DNA of 64,000 nucleotides from Prochlorococcus sp. AG-409-P01 (GTDB lineage: Bacteria > Cyanobacteriota > Cyanobacteriia > PCC-6307 > Cyanobiaceae). Below are positions 53,825-64,000 of the stretch, piece after piece. Both the position numbers and the translations under genes were made by a program. Where the stretch lies: the NCBI GenBank assembly GCA_003215335.1, contig QCKM01000004.1:62001-126000 (forward strand), in the 5' to 3' direction. A model generated the notes under the pieces. That model made no database searches, had not been told where the DNA came from, and saw only the letters and a program-made list of their open reading frames with translations. How positions within the stretch are numbered: position 1 is the stretch's first letter; every line of letters starts with the position of its first letter.

Positions 53825-56800
53825 TTATTTCGAAGTTGAATCTTTGATTGATGGATCTATTCCTTCAATTCTGTCTTCTACTTCTTGATAGAGATCTTGA
53901 AGTTGTTTGATATTTTCTTCTGAAGTTTCCCAGTATCCACGTCCATTTACTTCTAAAAGTGTTCCTACAATTCGTCTGAAACTGTGAGGATTTAATTCCA
54001 TTAAACGTTTACGCATTTCAGGGTCATTTATAAATGTCTCGTTTGATTCTTCATATACAAAGTTGTCAACCTGTCCGCTTGTTGCACTCCATCCAAGTGT
54101 GTAGTTGAGACGATTTGACACTTCACGAACACCCTCATAACCAGAATTGAGCATGCCTTCATACCATTTTGGATTAAGTAATTTTGTTCTTGAATCCAAC
54201 CTAATTGTTTCACTTAGAGATCTAACTTGTGCATTCGCAGTAGTTGTATCAGCTATATAGCTACTTGGTGCTTTGCCATCTTCTCTGAGGTTTTTAATTA
54301 GATTTGTTGGGTCAGAATCAAAATAGTGGCTTACATCTGTTAGGGAAATTTCAGAGGAGTCTAGATTCTGGAAAGTCACGTCAGCAGTTTTTAAAACAGA
54401 TTCAAAAACTTCTCTTTTTTGATTCATTTCGCCTGGGTTGTCTGCATTAAATGCAAAGGTTTTTCTGGAGAGGTACATTTCTTGCAGTTCATTTTCCTCT
54501 TCCCATGTGGAGTTCTCAACTGCAAGATTTACATTTGAACTATAACTTCCACTTGAGTTAGAGAATACTCTACAAGCAGCTTCTCTAATAGATGATCCTT
54601 GAGCTTTTGATTGTTCAAGAGCGTGTTTTCTTACAAAGTTCTCTTCTAAAGGTTCATCTGCCTCTGCAGCCATTTTTACACCTTGATCGATAAGTGCCAT
54701 TTGATTTATAAATAAATCACGGAACACACCTGAGCAATTCACAACAACATCAATTCTTGGTCTTCCAAGCTCTTCTAGAGGTATTAGTTCCAATTTGTTT
54801 ACACGGCCAACTGAGTCTGGTTTTGGTCTAACACCTATGAACCATAGGATTTGTGCTAATGATTCACCATAGGTTTTTATATTGTCGGTACCCCATAAAA
54901 CGCAAGCGATTGTTTCCGGCCAACCTCCCTGCTCTTGCTTTTGTCTTTCTATCAACTTGTCCACAACACCTTTAGCTGCTGCTACGGCTGCTGTTGTTGG
55001 AATTGATTGTGGATCTAATGCATGGATGTTTTTACCACTTGGCAATACGCCAGGGTTTCTTATTGGATCTCCACCAGGACCAGGTATTACGTAATTCCCA
55101 TCGAGAGCATTTAGAAGACTCTCCATTTCTTTATCTGCACAAATCTGAGTCAGGCAGAAATTTAAGTAATCAAAAAGCTTATCTAATTCAATTTGGTCAA
55201 TGGCTTTAAATCCATTCCTTGCACAGGCTTTATTCCATGGTGAAGTTGAATCAAAACCTAACCGCTTAAAAAGATCATTTGCCATGCCTATTAAGTTTCT
55301 CTTCATACTTACACGACCTTCTTTATCGGTCAGCTCATTCACCATTGAGCTAATAGCCATTCGACATGTTTCGGTTATGTTTCGATTTAGCTCAACATCT
55401 TTAAGTAGACCTTCATCATTTCCTTTATAAATATCTTCGATATTTCTATCAATTGATTCTGCGAGAAGACCTGGAAGAGAGCGAAGCCCATCTTCTTCTC
55501 TTTCCAAAGCTGCGATGCTTACAAGGGTTGCTATTGCCTCTTCTGCAGTTGGCGGTTTCCCGATTGTATGAAGTCCACAAGGAAGTAAGCGACTTTCTAT
55601 CTCCATTAATTGGCTATAAACGGCTCCAACTACTGCATCTCGTTTTTCTAGATCTAATGAGGATGCATCATCACTTGGAAGGGTTACATCTTGATCAAGG
55701 TTGCATTTTTTAGCTGTTTCAACTATTGCATTTACGATTTGAATACCTCTACCACTTTCTCGTAGTTGTTGATAGGAACCTACTAATTCTCCTAGTTCTT
55801 TAAGTCCCTTATAGAGACCTGCATTTTCCGCAGGAGGTGTTAGATAACTAATTGTAGATGCATAGCCTCTCCTCTTTGCAATTGTTGCTTCAGAGGGGTT
55901 ATTTGCTGCATAGTAATAGAGATTTGGAAGTCCACCAATTAAAGAATCTGGATAACAAGTTTCACTCATGCCCATTTGTTTTCCAGGCATAAATTCGAGT
56001 GAACCATGAGTACCAAAATGCAATACTGCATCTGCTTTCCATACCTTTTCTAGGTAGGTGTAGTAAGCAGCAAAACCATGATGAGGGCTTGCACTTCTAG
56101 AGTAGAGAAGCCTCATTGGATCTCCTTCATATCCAAATGTTGGTTGAACACCAACAAAAACATTTCCAAAATGTCGACCATAAATAAGTAGGTTTTGTCC
56201 ATCACTGTTTAAATTTCCAGGTGGTTTACCCCAGTTCTCTTCTAGACGTTCGCAATAAGGAGTTAATGACTGGTACTCTTTGACGCTCATTCGATGAGCA
56301 ATTGAAAGTTCTGGTGCTCCTTGAAGTGCTTCAGGGTCATTTATAAGTGCTTCCATTAATGCTTTTGCATCTCTTGGCATGTCTTTTATGACATAGCCCT
56401 GTCCTTTCATCTCTTGAAGTACTCGGTGAATTGAACCAAAAACGTCCAGATATGCTGCTGTTCCAACATTGCCTTTGTCAGGCGGAAAACTAAAGACTGT
56501 TATTGCAAGTTTTTTCTCGGATCTTGGCTTGATTCTCAATGAGGACCAGCGAATAGCCCTTTCTGCAATTGCATCAACTCTGTCTTGAAGAGTATGAGCT
56601 TTACCAGTCGCATCATCTCTACCTGATAGCACTATTGGCTCTATTGCTCCATCTAGTTCTGGAATTGCAATTTGTAGAGCTACTTGGACTGGGTGCAGTC
56701 CAAGATCACTCCCTTCCCATTCTTGTGTGGTTTGAAAAACCAAAGGGAGGGCGACCATATATGGGCGATTAAGTCTTTTTAAAGATTCGATTGCTTTTGG

Positions 56801-57859
56801 GTGGTCTTGTCTGGCTGGCCCACCAACAAGAGCAAATCCAGTAAGAGATACGACCCCATCAACAAGTGGTTCATCTTGATTGAGGGGGTCGAAAAAGAAT
56901 TCATTTACTGGTTTAGAAAAATCGAGCCCTCCACAGAAGATTGGAATAACGCGAGCACCTCTGAATTCCAATTCTTGAATAACAGCCACATAATGTGCTT
57001 CGTCACCAGTAACAATGTGACTTCGCTGAAGTACTAGACCAATTATTGGGCCTTTGCGAGCTAAATCATTGAGATCTTCTCTGCTTTTTGTCCAGTTGAG
57101 GTATTCCTTAATATCCTCGAACATGTTTGGAGCCAATGGATGCCAGATTCCTAAATCCGGAAATACTTCAGGTTCCGCAACTTTTATTTCTGGTCGTATT
57201 TGTCCTTCTTTTGCTGGAAAAACATATTTATCAGCAAGCATTAAAAGAAAATTGCGCAGATTTTCTGGAGTTCCTCCTAGCCAATATTGAAAGCTAAGCA
57301 TGAAACTTCGGGCATCTTGTGCTTTGTCAACAGGCAGGTATTTGAGAACTGTTGGAAGAGTGTTTAGCAGTTTGAGCATTGCGTCTTGGAAACCTGCTCC
57401 TCCAGACTCTTTGCGTTTTTTCATGAAACCAGCTATGACACTTTTGCTTTGGCCTAGCTGAGCCATAGAAAAGGTCCCAAGTTTGTTTAGTCGCATCACT
57501 TCCGGCATGGAAGGGAAAACAACAGCAGCTTTAAGCCGATCTCTATGGGGGGATACTGCCTCTACAACTTTCTGAGCAAGATCTTCTATAAAAATTAAGG
57601 ACGCAATGAATACATCTGCCTCAGAGACATCTTTCTGGAAATCACTGTAATTATCAGAATCACGTAACTCTTCTATTAGATAGCCACTCAGTTCAATTCC
57701 TAATGCCCCCTTCTGCGCATTAAGTGCATTGGCAGCTTGAGTCAAGGCATTTTGGTATTGAGGCTCCAGAACTACGTACACAACTTTCATAACCGCCTCA
57801 TGGCAGTTACTATCTGCAGGCAATACTCTGCGATTGGCGGAGCGAACCTGCGTAAACAT
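53825..57859 (-). CDS. chlH: Magnesium chelatase subunit H
   Basis: ChlH, 1,344 residues, binds protoporphyrin IX and, with ChlI and ChlD, inserts Mg2+ in the first committed step of chlorophyll synthesis. The start [30 protein letters not shown], the [22 protein letters not shown] block near residue 615 and [18 protein letters not shown] are family hallmarks. Length matches ChlH. Its 118-base spacer with dapB is divergent. The 3' end faces folP with 18 bases between. Confidence 0.97.
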   Translation of the reverse strand: MFTQVRSANRRVLPADSNCHEAVMKVVYVVLEPQYQNALTQAANALNAQKGALGIELSGYLIEELRDSDNYSDFQKDVSEADVFIASLIFIEDLAQKVVEAVSPHRDRLKAAVVFPSMPEVMRLNKLGTFSMAQLGQSKSVIAGFMKKRKESGGAGFQDAMLKLLNTLPTVLKYLPVDKAQDARSFMLSFQYWLGGTPENLRNFLLMLADKYVFPAKEGQIRPEIKVAEPEVFPDLGIWHPLAPNMFEDIKEYLNWTKSREDLNDLARKGPIIGLVLQRSHIVTGDEAHYVAVIQELEFRGARVIPIFCGGLDFSKPVNEFFFDPLNQDEPLVDGVVSLTGFALVGGPARQDHPKAIESLKRLNRPYMVALPLVFQTTQEWEGSDLGLHPVQVALQIAIPELDGAIEPIVLSGRDDATGKAHTLQDRVDAIAERAIRWSSLRIKPRSEKKLAITVFSFPPDKGNVGTAAYLDVFGSIHRVLQEMKGQGYVIKDMPRDAKALMEALINDPEALQGAPELSIAHRMSVKEYQSLTPYCERLEENWGKPPGNLNSDGQNLLIYGRHFGNVFVGVQPTFGYEGDPMRLLYSRSASPHHGFAAYYTYLEKVWKADAVLHFGTHGSLEFMPGKQMGMSETCYPDSLIGGLPNLYYYAANNPSEATIAKRRGYASTISYLTPPAENAGLYKGLKELGELVGSYQQLRESGRGIQIVNAIVETAKKCNLDQDVTLPSDDASSLDLEKRDAVVGAVYSQLMEIESRLLPCGLHTIGKPPTAEEAIATLVSIAALEREEDGLRSLPGLLAESIDRNIEDIYKGNDEGLLKDVELNRNITETCRMAISSMVNELTDKEGRVSMKRNLIGMANDLFKRLGFDSTSPWNKACARNGFKAIDQIELDKLFDYLNFCLTQICADKEMESLLNALDGNYVIPGPGGDPIRNPGVLPSGKNIHALDPQSIPTTAAVAAAKGVVDKLIERQKQEQGGWPETIACVLWGTDNIKTYGESLAQILWFIGVRPKPDSVGRVNKLELIPLEELGRPRIDVVVNCSGVFRDLFINQMALIDQGVKMAAEADEPLEENFVRKHALEQSKAQGSSIREAACRVFSNSSGSYSSNVNLAVENSTWEEENELQEMYLSRKTFAFNADNPGEMNQKREVFESVLKTADVTFQNLDSSEISLTDVSHYFDSDPTNLIKNLREDGKAPSSYIADTTTANAQVRSLSETIRLDSRTKLLNPKWYEGMLNSGYEGVREVSNRLNYTLGWSATSGQVDNFVYEESNETFINDPEMRKRLMELNPHSFRRIVGTLLEVNGRGYWETSEENIKQLQDLYQEVEDRIEGIDPSIKDSTSK

Positions 57860-57977
57860 AGCTTTTCCTGATTATTCTGCGAAGCCTACGAGCGTATGGG
57901 GTCTTTCTGTGAGCCTTTGCCTTTTGGTGTTACATGCGTAGTCTTGATTTTTAAATTGGTCAAAACATTTTTTACAT

Positions 57978-58829
57978 ATGTCATTAGCTGATCCAAGCCC
58001 AATTTCCGTTGTTGTAGCAGGCGCCTTAGGCCGAATGGGTGCAGAGGTCGTTCGAGCAATTGACAATAGTGACCATATGAAACTTGTTGCGGCACTTGAT
58101 ACAGAACCTGATAAAGAAGGCGTCGATATCGGATTGGAATTGGGCTTGGGTGAATTGAATATTCCTTTGTCTTCAGATTTTGAAGGCTGCTTATGTTCTG
58201 CAAGTCAATCAGTTCGCGACTTGGGAACTGGAATGGGAGCTGTACTAGTTGACTTCACTCATCCCTCAGTTGTTTATGAGCACACGCGCGCTTCTATTGC
58301 ATACGGTGTTCATCCTGTTATTGGGACTACAGGATTAACACCAGAACAATTATTTGAACTCAAGGAATTTGCTGAGAAAGCCTCTATTGGAACTGCTGTA
58401 ATTCCAAATTTTTCAATCGGAATGGTTTTGCTTCAGCAGGCCGCTGCAGCTGCTGCACGTTTTTATGACCATGCTGAGTTGACTGAGCTCCATCACAACC
58501 GCAAGGCTGATGCACCTAGTGGGACCTGTATTAAGACAGCAGAGTTAATAGAAGAAATAGGTAAGAATTTTAATCATTCTGAAGTCGAAGAGCATGAATC
58601 TCTCCCTGGATGTAGAGGTGGAATTCGTCCCAGCGGGCTTAGGCTCCATTCAGTTCGCCTGCCAGGGTTAGTTGCGCATCAGGAGGTGATTTTTGGAGCG
58701 CCAGGTGAGTCTTATACCCTTAGACATGACACAGTGGATCGATCTTCTTACATGCCAGGAGTTCTCTTGGCAGTTCGGAAGGTTAGAAAGCTTCCTGGTC
58801 TTGTATATGGACTTGAAAAATTACTTTGA
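57978..58829 (+). CDS. dapB: 4-hydroxy-tetrahydrodipicolinate reductase
   Basis: Reduces hydroxytetrahydrodipicolinate in lysine and peptidoglycan-precursor synthesis. The NAD(P) motif [15 protein letters not shown] is at residues 13-27. [23 protein letters not shown] and [20 protein letters not shown] carry the catalytic His and Lys and substrate residues. Length 283 is typical for cyanobacteria. A hypothetical membrane protein gene follows after 15 bases on the same strand. Confidence 0.97.
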   Translation: MSLADPSPISVVVAGALGRMGAEVVRAIDNSDHMKLVAALDTEPDKEGVDIGLELGLGELNIPLSSDFEGCLCSASQSVRDLGTGMGAVLVDFTHPSVVYEHTRASIAYGVHPVIGTTGLTPEQLFELKEFAEKASIGTAVIPNFSIGMVLLQQAAAAAARFYDHAELTELHHNRKADAPSGTCIKTAELIEEIGKNFNHSEVEEHESLPGCRGGIRPSGLRLHSVRLPGLVAHQEVIFGAPGESYTLRHDTVDRSSYMPGVLLAVRKVRKLPGLVYGLEKLL

Positions 58830-58844
58830 TAGTTTCAACTAAGT

Positions 58845-59501
58845 ATGCTAATTCCACTTCGCCCAGGAGAACTTCAAAGGCTTATTCCAGCTGTTGCCAC
58901 TGGTAATCAGTTTGGAGCTGCATTGGGGGATCCTCAAAAGATTTTGCAGAGGGTCATGATTTCCTCTATTGGAGGCGTTATTACTCTTCTTATCAGCCAG
59001 AACCAAGTTGCTAGTAGGTGGTATTCAATTTGGTTGGTTATTGGTGTAGTTTTTCTTCTATATATTCTTTGGGGTCCAATAATAGAAGCTGGTCAAAAGA
59101 ATTCACAACTTCGTAGATATCCAATGACTGCTATTTTTGATGGTCAGATTTCTGATATTTTTACTAGAGAAAAAATTGAAAATAGACATGAGCAGGCAGA
59201 TAAACTTGGCAAGCTTGAGTTGGTTGAAAATAGACGCACATGGCTATTCTTGGAGTTAGAGGATGAAGATGGTTATTTAGGACAATTGTGCTTCCCGATG
59301 GATAAGAATCATCAAATCTTAAAAAGAGGACAAAGAATATTGTGTTTAGTATTTAGTGAAAGAAAAGATTTTTCGACTATTGATGCATTAAGTGATGCTT
59401 GGCTTCCTTCGCAAAGAATCTGGGTAGGTGAGTATCCCTATTTGCTAAGACCAGCCTTCCAGGAGCTTTGTCAGATGAGATTATTTGGAAATCAATATTA
59501 A
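58845..59501 (+). CDS. Conserved cyanobacterial membrane protein of unknown function
   Basis: A 218-residue protein with two adjacent membrane helices near 40-85 (ISSIGGVITLLISQ and YSIWLVIGVVFLLYILWGPII), then a cytosolic or stromal domain of about 130 residues with beta strands (MTAIFDGQISDIF, WLFLELEDEDGYLGQLCFP). I recall homologues beside dapB in other picocyanobacteria but no function. The 15-base gap to dapB implies one operon. Confidence 0.78.
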   Translation: MLIPLRPGELQRLIPAVATGNQFGAALGDPQKILQRVMISSIGGVITLLISQNQVASRWYSIWLVIGVVFLLYILWGPIIEAGQKNSQLRRYPMTAIFDGQISDIFTREKIENRHEQADKLGKLELVENRRTWLFLELEDEDGYLGQLCFPMDKNHQILKRGQRILCLVFSERKDFSTIDALSDAWLPSQRIWVGEYPYLLRPAFQELCQMRLFGNQY

Positions 59502-59699
59502 ACTATTGCCACTATTATTTTAATGTTGAAATATCAGCTTCAAATGGATAAATATCAATTTATCATGCTACATTCAAATCTTCTTTTGAATGGCTGTACA
59601 TATAATCAATTATGAGATATATATGCTATTTTAATATTATCAGCTTTGTTTTTCTATGAACAGCTTTGATAGTTCTATTTTAATTATATTTTTGCTTCT

Positions 59700-60839
59700 A
59701 TGGTAGTTCGAGCAAAAATTCTTGGTGCTGGTCCAACCGGATCAATGCTTGCAATTGCATTTGCAAGTGTTGGTACAAGCGTGAGTATTTATGACCCATT
59801 TAATGAGAAGCAACTGTTATCTAGGTCAAGAGCATATGCAATTACACATTCTTCTCGAAGACTACTACAAAGATTGAATCTATGGCAATCATTAGAAGGA
59901 AAACTAATTCCTTTTTCTAAGTTGTCAATCCAAGACAGAGAGACTTCTTCCATTGTTACTTTTAATACCTCAGACCTCTCAAGAAATAACCGTCAATCGG
60001 ATCACATAGGTTGGATATTAGATCATACTTCATTGATGGAAGTATTATTTTCTAAATTAAATACGCTTGCAAATGTAGAAGTTAAATTCGAATCTGATTC
60101 AGATTTAAGTAGTTCCAAGTTTGATATGGTCTTTGCAGCAGACGGTCCAACATCCCCTTCTAGAGAATCGCTAGGCATTAAGTCTTGGATGTTTAAGTAT
60201 AATCAAGGATGTTTAACAGCCAAAGTCATATTAAGGGGAGTTGACTCAGGAACTGCATATGAATTATTTCGTGCTGAGGGACCATTGGCTATTTTGCCAA
60301 TGGGTGGAGAGGTTTTTCAAATAGTTTGGAGTGCCCCTTATGACAAATGCCTCGAAAGAGCAAGTTTTGAATCATCTAGATTTCTTGACGCCCTCTCAAG
60401 TGTTTTGCCAGATAGGTTTGAACCTGATTTGCTTGTAGACAATCCAACTGCTTTTCCTTTAAAAATAGCTTTTGCGAATAGCTTCTACCGTGGCAATGTT
60501 CTTCTAGTAGGCGAGAGTTGCCATAGTTGTCACCCTGTCGGAGGTCAAGGCCTCAATCTTTGTTGGAGAGATGTAAGTTGCTTGATGTTTTTAATGCAAA
60601 AGGTAAATACAGGTTGTTTGGCTATAACAAAACTTTCTAAGCAATATAGAGGCCATAGATTTAATGATCTAATAGCAGTAGGAATCCTTACCGATTTAGT
60701 TGTCCGCCTATTTTCTAATCGTTCTTTTATTCTTTTGCTAATTCGTACCCCTATGATGTCAATTTTATCTAAGTCCTCTTTATTAAGAAAGTTACTTTTA
60801 AAAACAATGACTGATGGCCCTATATCGTTGTTCAAATAA
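59700..60839 (+). CDS. UbiH-like FAD-dependent monooxygenase
   Basis: A 379-residue class A flavoprotein hydroxylase. The FAD motif ILGAGPTGSMLAIAFASVG is at residues 7-25, followed by SRSRAYAITHSSRRLL, typical of UbiH, UbiF and VisC relatives. The second FAD site, normally GDAAHxxHPxxGQGLN, reads GESCHSCHPVGGQGLN. In cyanobacteria such enzymes are candidates for plastoquinone-ring or other quinone hydroxylation; this is inference. The 198-base spacer upstream is AT-rich. Confidence 0.88.
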   Translation: MVVRAKILGAGPTGSMLAIAFASVGTSVSIYDPFNEKQLLSRSRAYAITHSSRRLLQRLNLWQSLEGKLIPFSKLSIQDRETSSIVTFNTSDLSRNNRQSDHIGWILDHTSLMEVLFSKLNTLANVEVKFESDSDLSSSKFDMVFAADGPTSPSRESLGIKSWMFKYNQGCLTAKVILRGVDSGTAYELFRAEGPLAILPMGGEVFQIVWSAPYDKCLERASFESSRFLDALSSVLPDRFEPDLLVDNPTAFPLKIAFANSFYRGNVLLVGESCHSCHPVGGQGLNLCWRDVSCLMFLMQKVNTGCLAITKLSKQYRGHRFNDLIAVGILTDLVVRLFSNRSFILLLIRTPMMSILSKSSLLRKLLLKTMTDGPISLFK

Positions 60840-60872
60840 AATGTCAGAATAAATTAAAATAAACTTTATATA

Positions 60873-61079
60873 GTGGTAATTACCAGCCATTCGCAGCCAA
60901 AACCACCTGCCCAACTTCTCTCCTACCTCCAGCAGAGAGTTGGGCTTAGTGACCAGGCTCTTGAACTAGGAATCAGGCAAGCAAATCTTGAGCAAGCTCC
61001 TCTACCTATTGTCCTTTGGAGTTTTGGATTGATTAGTGTTTCTCAATTTGATGAATTACTAAACTGGGACGATAAGTAA
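60873..61079 (+). CDS. DUF2949 family protein
   Basis: A 68-residue cyanobacterial protein. The QLLSYLQQRVGLSDQALELGIR helix pair and LPIVLWSFGLISVSQFDELLNW end are the DUF2949 signature. GTG is the start. It lies 33 bases after the monooxygenase gene on the same strand. Function unknown. Confidence 0.82.
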   Translation: MVITSHSQPKPPAQLLSYLQQRVGLSDQALELGIRQANLEQAPLPIVLWSFGLISVSQFDELLNWDDK

Positions 61080-61118
61080 TTCATTTCTAATCCTAGTCAC
61101 TAATTAACTTCTATTAAT

Positions 61119-61409
61119 TCATCTCATGGCTTTTACTAGAACATATCTCTGTTTCCTATAGTTTTTATTATCGCTATCTTTGTCATTAAATCTAAATAAT
61201 ATCTCCCTGCTCCAACTATACTCCATTAGAGACCTTTGAAAATTCACTTGACCCTTCCTGTATAAATACCAGTTTGTGAGTATGCATTGATCTAAGTACA
61301 TGCTTTTTAGATATAAGACTCTTGTCTGTTTCTGGATATTTGTGCCTTTATTAGTGACTTGATCCACCAAGCCTGCCATTATCTCAACAATGAAGAATGC
61401 AAACCCCAA
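61119..61409 (-). CDS. Doubtful 96-residue hypothetical
   Basis: An open frame in a 372-base spacer between two plus-strand genes. The protein begins MGFAFFIVEIMAGLV and continues with a basic, Tyr/Asn/Lys-rich body (LYLKSMYLDQCILTNWYLY, RQRYVLVK). The composition is like an AT-rich Prochlorococcus hypothetical, but no Shine-Dalgarno, family or operon partner supports it. The rest of the spacer holds nothing else. Confidence 0.35.
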   Translation of the reverse strand: MGFAFFIVEIMAGLVDQVTNKGTNIQKQTRVLYLKSMYLDQCILTNWYLYRKGQVNFQRSLMEYSWSREILFRFNDKDSDNKNYRKQRYVLVKAMR

Positions 61410-61451
61410 GAAAATGCTTAGGCTCTTTAGCTACAGAGCTTCAAACAAGTT

Positions 61452-61994
61452 ATGGATATGACCCAAGCATCTAAAACTAAGCGAGCAATCTTGGGAAGAA
61501 GAGCCTGTGAGAGGCTCGACCTTTTATTGCTTGTTATAGAAGCTCTGGATTTAAATAGTTCCGAGGCGATGCTTTTTACTTCTCATAAATTAGGTTTTCA
61601 GGCTCTGTTTCCAAACAGGGTCGAATTATGGAAAAGACGTTGTTACAACCCTCTTAGGAAAACCACTAGAAGAGGAAATCTCAGTGAAGTTGATGCTGAA
61701 GCTCTAATAAAACTTCTTTGTTCGATGGCAGATCGCTTGTATCCAGTACTTCGACAACTATTGTCTAAAAAGGAGCCCAAGGCTCTTAATGATGAACGTT
61801 GGAATCTTTTCGGAACCAGGTTAAATGAACTGATTCAAGAAAGAATGAATCTTCGTAGAGGAGCAGTACAGAGGCTCTTGTCCAAAGAGGATATGAATTC
61901 CTTTCATTATGAGTTGATTTTTACTCTTGCACTAGCTGCAGGACCTGGAGGTGTCGATCGTTTGAGAGCCTCTCTTCTTGACCCTTTCTCTTGA
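61452..61994 (+). CDS. DUF3038 family protein
   Basis: A 180-residue cyanobacterial protein, helical, with RACERLDLLLLVIEALDLN and an end rich in Leu, Ala and Gly (LALAAGPGGVDRLRASLLD). It matches DUF3038, which is nearly always followed by DUF4335, as here. The two genes nearly touch, and a shared role is likely though unknown. Confidence 0.87.
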   Translation: MDMTQASKTKRAILGRRACERLDLLLLVIEALDLNSSEAMLFTSHKLGFQALFPNRVELWKRRCYNPLRKTTRRGNLSEVDAEALIKLLCSMADRLYPVLRQLLSKKEPKALNDERWNLFGTRLNELIQERMNLRRGAVQRLLSKEDMNSFHYELIFTLALAAGPGGVDRLRASLLDPFS

Positions 61995-62006
61995 TTGGTG
62001 GAAATA

Positions 62007-62612
62007 ATGTTGAAACTTTCATTTCGTTATGATCAAACATCAGCCCGTCTTGAAGTTGATGGTCTTCCAGATATTTCATTGGGACACTCAGAAGAAACTA
62101 TTGGAATTATTTCGAGTTGGACACTTCAATTAGTTGGTTCTCCTGAATTATCTGGAAAGAGAGTTCATCTTGAATCAATGATGGCTGCCGTTTTGCCTTA
62201 TGCACGACATCGCCTCTCAGGTGTAAAGCGTGCTTTTGGTGATGAACATCAACCAGTATCTATTTCCCCCAATGAATCTGGTCATAAACTTCTGCTAAGA
62301 AGTAGTCAAAAGGGTGTTAAACCTTTGACGGTTCATCTTGATGATGCCGAATTGACTGATCTTGTTAGATGCTTGGATGCATTGCGATTAGACATTCGAG
62401 TCAAAGTCTCCTGGCAAATTCCTTCATATAGACCACTTCACCATAAAGACATCGCTGATCGAGTTCCTTTTGCTAGGCGCTTTACAGCCGCTCTGATTGG
62501 AATATCAGCATTTGTCTCTGTCGCTGCCATTGGGCTTCTGATACCTATTCCTGAAGGTTCCGACCTGTCTCCTATAGAGGCTCGATTGACTATGCCGACA
62601 CGCAAACTATGA
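62007..62612 (+). CDS. DUF4335 family protein
   Basis: A 201-residue cyanobacterial protein. The N-terminal domain (YDQTSARLEVDGLPDISLGH, then LQLVGSPELSGKRVHLESMM) is beta-rich, and a single membrane helix lies at about 165-182 (LIGISAFVSVAAIGLLIPI), so it is tail-anchored near the C-terminus. It pairs with DUF3038. I favour the ATG at 62007; in-frame TTG and GTG at 61995 and 61998 would add up to four residues. Confidence 0.86.
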   Translation: MLKLSFRYDQTSARLEVDGLPDISLGHSEETIGIISSWTLQLVGSPELSGKRVHLESMMAAVLPYARHRLSGVKRAFGDEHQPVSISPNESGHKLLLRSSQKGVKPLTVHLDDAELTDLVRCLDALRLDIRVKVSWQIPSYRPLHHKDIADRVPFARRFTAALIGISAFVSVAAIGLLIPIPEGSDLSPIEARLTMPTRKL

Positions 62613-62821
62613 TCTTGTTTGTTGACTACTCTTTCGATTAGGTCACAATTGAGAAGCCATCTAAACATCATTCGGAAATGCTCCCCTCATGGGACAAGAT
62701 TGGTCCAATCTTCAAAAACCATAACCCCTACGAAGTAACTTTGTTTCTTAATCTGAATGAATCTTGCCACCAATCCTAAACAATTCGCTGTAAAAATATC
62801 TTTTTCTTTTCTATTTAAACT

Positions 62822-63217
62822 ATGACTACTAATGGTTCTCAAAATAATAGAGTTTCACAACGCAATGTTTTTCGTCGACGCACATCTAGGTCTCACCCTA
62901 TTTGGCGGTTATTAGTTGAATCAATAGTCTTATTATCTGCTGGAAGTGGCATATTGTATTTTCTTAATTTATTGCCAGAAAAGTTCGATGGAGTGGTTTT
63001 TTTACGCCAAGGAATCTCTGATTTGATCGAAGGCACAATGCAGCTTCTTAATGCCTTTATAAATCTTGGTTCACTTATTTTAATTGGACTATTGGTTTTA
63101 TTAGGATTGTTACTTCTATTAGGAGGCGTTTGGCGATTTATTAGATTTATCACGAAGCTTTTACACAAGATCTTAAAGTCGCCAAGCACCAGAAACAATA
63201 AAAGCTTAAGTGATTGA
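62822..63217 (+). CDS. Hypothetical membrane protein
   Basis: A 131-residue protein: a basic N-terminus (QRNVFRRRTSRSHPIWRLL), a first helix (SIVLLSAGSGILYFLNLLP), an amphipathic middle, a strongly hydrophobic second helix (LGSLILIGLLVLLGLLLLLGG) and a basic C-terminus. No family recognised. The DCC-type oxidoreductase gene follows after 15 bases, suggesting one transcript. Confidence 0.7.
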   Translation: MTTNGSQNNRVSQRNVFRRRTSRSHPIWRLLVESIVLLSAGSGILYFLNLLPEKFDGVVFLRQGISDLIEGTMQLLNAFINLGSLILIGLLVLLGLLLLLGGVWRFIRFITKLLHKILKSPSTRNNKSLSD

Positions 63218-63232
63218 TTAATAATAAGTGAC

Positions 63233-63658
63233 ATGCATTCAATAACTTCACTAATTGACGACAAGAATAAGCGACCTGTTTTTATCTATGATGGTGGTTG
63301 TCCATTTTGTAAATACTTTGCCGAGCTTAGTGAATTAAGAAGCGGTATACCATCTTTAATTATTATTGATGGAAGAGCTAATTCTGAGATTCGAGGCAAT
63401 TTGTTATCACGAGGATTTAATTTAAAAGATGGAGCAATTCTTATGATAGGTGATGATATATTTTATGGATCTAATGCAGTTCATTGGCTTTGTTCAAGGA
63501 TGGATCCTTCAGATCGCCTTTTAGCTCTCATTTCAAAAATCTTTTCAGTTCGCAGTCGCTCATACAATCTTTACCCTTTTCTATTGTTTGCTCGCAAAGT
63601 AGCTCTTTCATTCAAAGGCCTTGATGTTGACCCTGACCTTGACACTACAAATGATTAA
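63233..63658 (+). CDS. DCC-family thiol-disulfide oxidoreductase (DUF393)
   Basis: A 141-residue protein with a thioredoxin-like fold. The family motif YDGGCPFCKYFAEL lies at 19-32, with the redox pair Cys23 and Cys26. FYGSNAVHWLCSRM and a basic LLFARKVALSF end fit the DCC/DUF393 group, which carries out thiol-disulfide exchange with unknown partners. No signal peptide, so it is likely cytosolic or membrane-associated through its neighbour. Confidence 0.9.
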   Translation: MHSITSLIDDKNKRPVFIYDGGCPFCKYFAELSELRSGIPSLIIIDGRANSEIRGNLLSRGFNLKDGAILMIGDDIFYGSNAVHWLCSRMDPSDRLLALISKIFSVRSRSYNLYPFLLFARKVALSFKGLDVDPDLDTTND

Positions 63659-63884
63659 TTTACATTAGCTTTCTTTTTTCATCCTTATTCGAGAAGCCTT
63701 TTAAATTTGTCGCCTTAAATATTTTTAGCTATATATTATTTTGCTTTTAAGGCAGTTTGTCCATTTAGAAACCAGTCCTTTTGTGCCTTTCACTGAAGGT
63801 CGAGAATCTTATGTTGCCATTTCAGCTTTCAGCACAACCAATTACTCAAGGTAAGGGGGGGGGCGACTTCTCCCCTGGCGCTAT

Positions 63885-63909
63885 ATTCTCTAAGCTATCT
63901 AAAGAGAAT
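63885..63909. repeat. Inverted repeat ATTCTCT / AGAGAAT
   Basis: Seven-base arms at 63885-63891 and 63903-63909 around an 11-base loop. It ends two bases before an ATG at 63912, so it could be a protein site or a leader hairpin. Confidence 0.35.
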
Positions 63910-63911
63910 CT

Positions 63912-64000
63912 ATGTGGCATCTTTACAGAATCCCAAATGCTGCTACTATCCTTTTAGCTGGGTTTGTGCGATGCCCAAGACGCGCAGTCTTGAGAAGGAC
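63912..64000 (+). CDS. Possible start of a gene running off the window
   Basis: From ATG at 63912 a frame stays open for 29 codons to the edge (MWHLYRIPNAATILLAGFV, then CPRRAVLRR). Length is too short to judge and no Shine-Dalgarno is clear. It may be real or chance. Confidence 0.25.
   Translation, partial: MWHLYRIPNAATILLAGFVRCPRRAVLRR

Larger units (their letters stand above)
63659..64000. other. Right-end non-coding stretch
   Basis: Most of these 342 bases hold no supported gene. There is a run of nine G at 63855-63863, a G/C-rich patch after it, and an inverted repeat at 63885-63909 just before a possible start codon. This may be the promoter or leader of a gene that lies mostly outside the window. 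Confidence 0.4.

Overview
The window reads as a slice of the streamlined, AT-rich chromosome of a marine picocyanobacterium, most likely a low-light-adapted Prochlorococcus. The reasons are chlH for chlorophyll synthesis, many families restricted to cyanobacteria (DUF3685/Ycf55-like, CGLD27/DUF1230, DUF3318, DUF3386, DUF2811, DUF2949, DUF3038, DUF4335), short spacers, frequent overlaps, TTG and GTG starts, and no insertion sequence, prophage or CRISPR array. The clade is inferred from style, not from a search.

Positions 1-10960 hold housekeeping and unknown genes: a thioredoxin-fold lumenal protein without catalytic cysteines, the Ycf55-like protein, hisA, a CSP41-like epimerase, pgsA, a PPC-glutaredoxin fusion, a GNAT enzyme, an atypical SDR, nth and a TVP38-type membrane protein. 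Positions 11390-14400 look like an iron block: a futC-type ABC ATPase, a 44-residue Lys/Cys-rich microprotein missed by usual length cutoffs, ferritin, and a Crp/Fnr regulator with a cluster of TTGAGA half-sites at its promoter.

Positions 14800-27900 carry a Prx-like protein, a zinc-ribbon protein, an orphan ABC ATPase led by a 36-residue membrane peptide, a Rieske oxygenase, a glutamine amidotransferase, a pentapeptide protein, a SemiSWEET, tRNA-Ser(UGA), a lytic transglycosylase, metA, an APH/P-loop kinase and an AlkB dioxygenase. Positions 28000-34900 form a transport region: a complete polar amino-acid ABC transporter (ATPase, two permeases, binding protein), a SulP anion transporter and an FAD oxidoreductase. 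SirB-like chelatase, DUF2811 and a GMC oxidoreductase follow.

Positions 38500-41400 form a very AT-rich membrane-protein island (DUF4956, acyltransferase-3/SGNH, unknown) ending near the initiator tRNA gene. This is the best candidate for acquired surface-modification DNA. From 41780 on the content is core again: asparaginase, CGLD27, rsfS, DUF3318, carB, DUF3386, an Na+/alanine symporter, an ABC exporter, S4, tpiA, folP, chlH, dapB, a UbiH-like monooxygenase, the DUF3038-DUF4335 pair and a DCC thiol oxidoreductase. No single large new system stands out. The most unusual items are the PPC-glutaredoxin fusion, the iron-block microprotein with its operator-like repeats, and several very small membrane-peptide genes.
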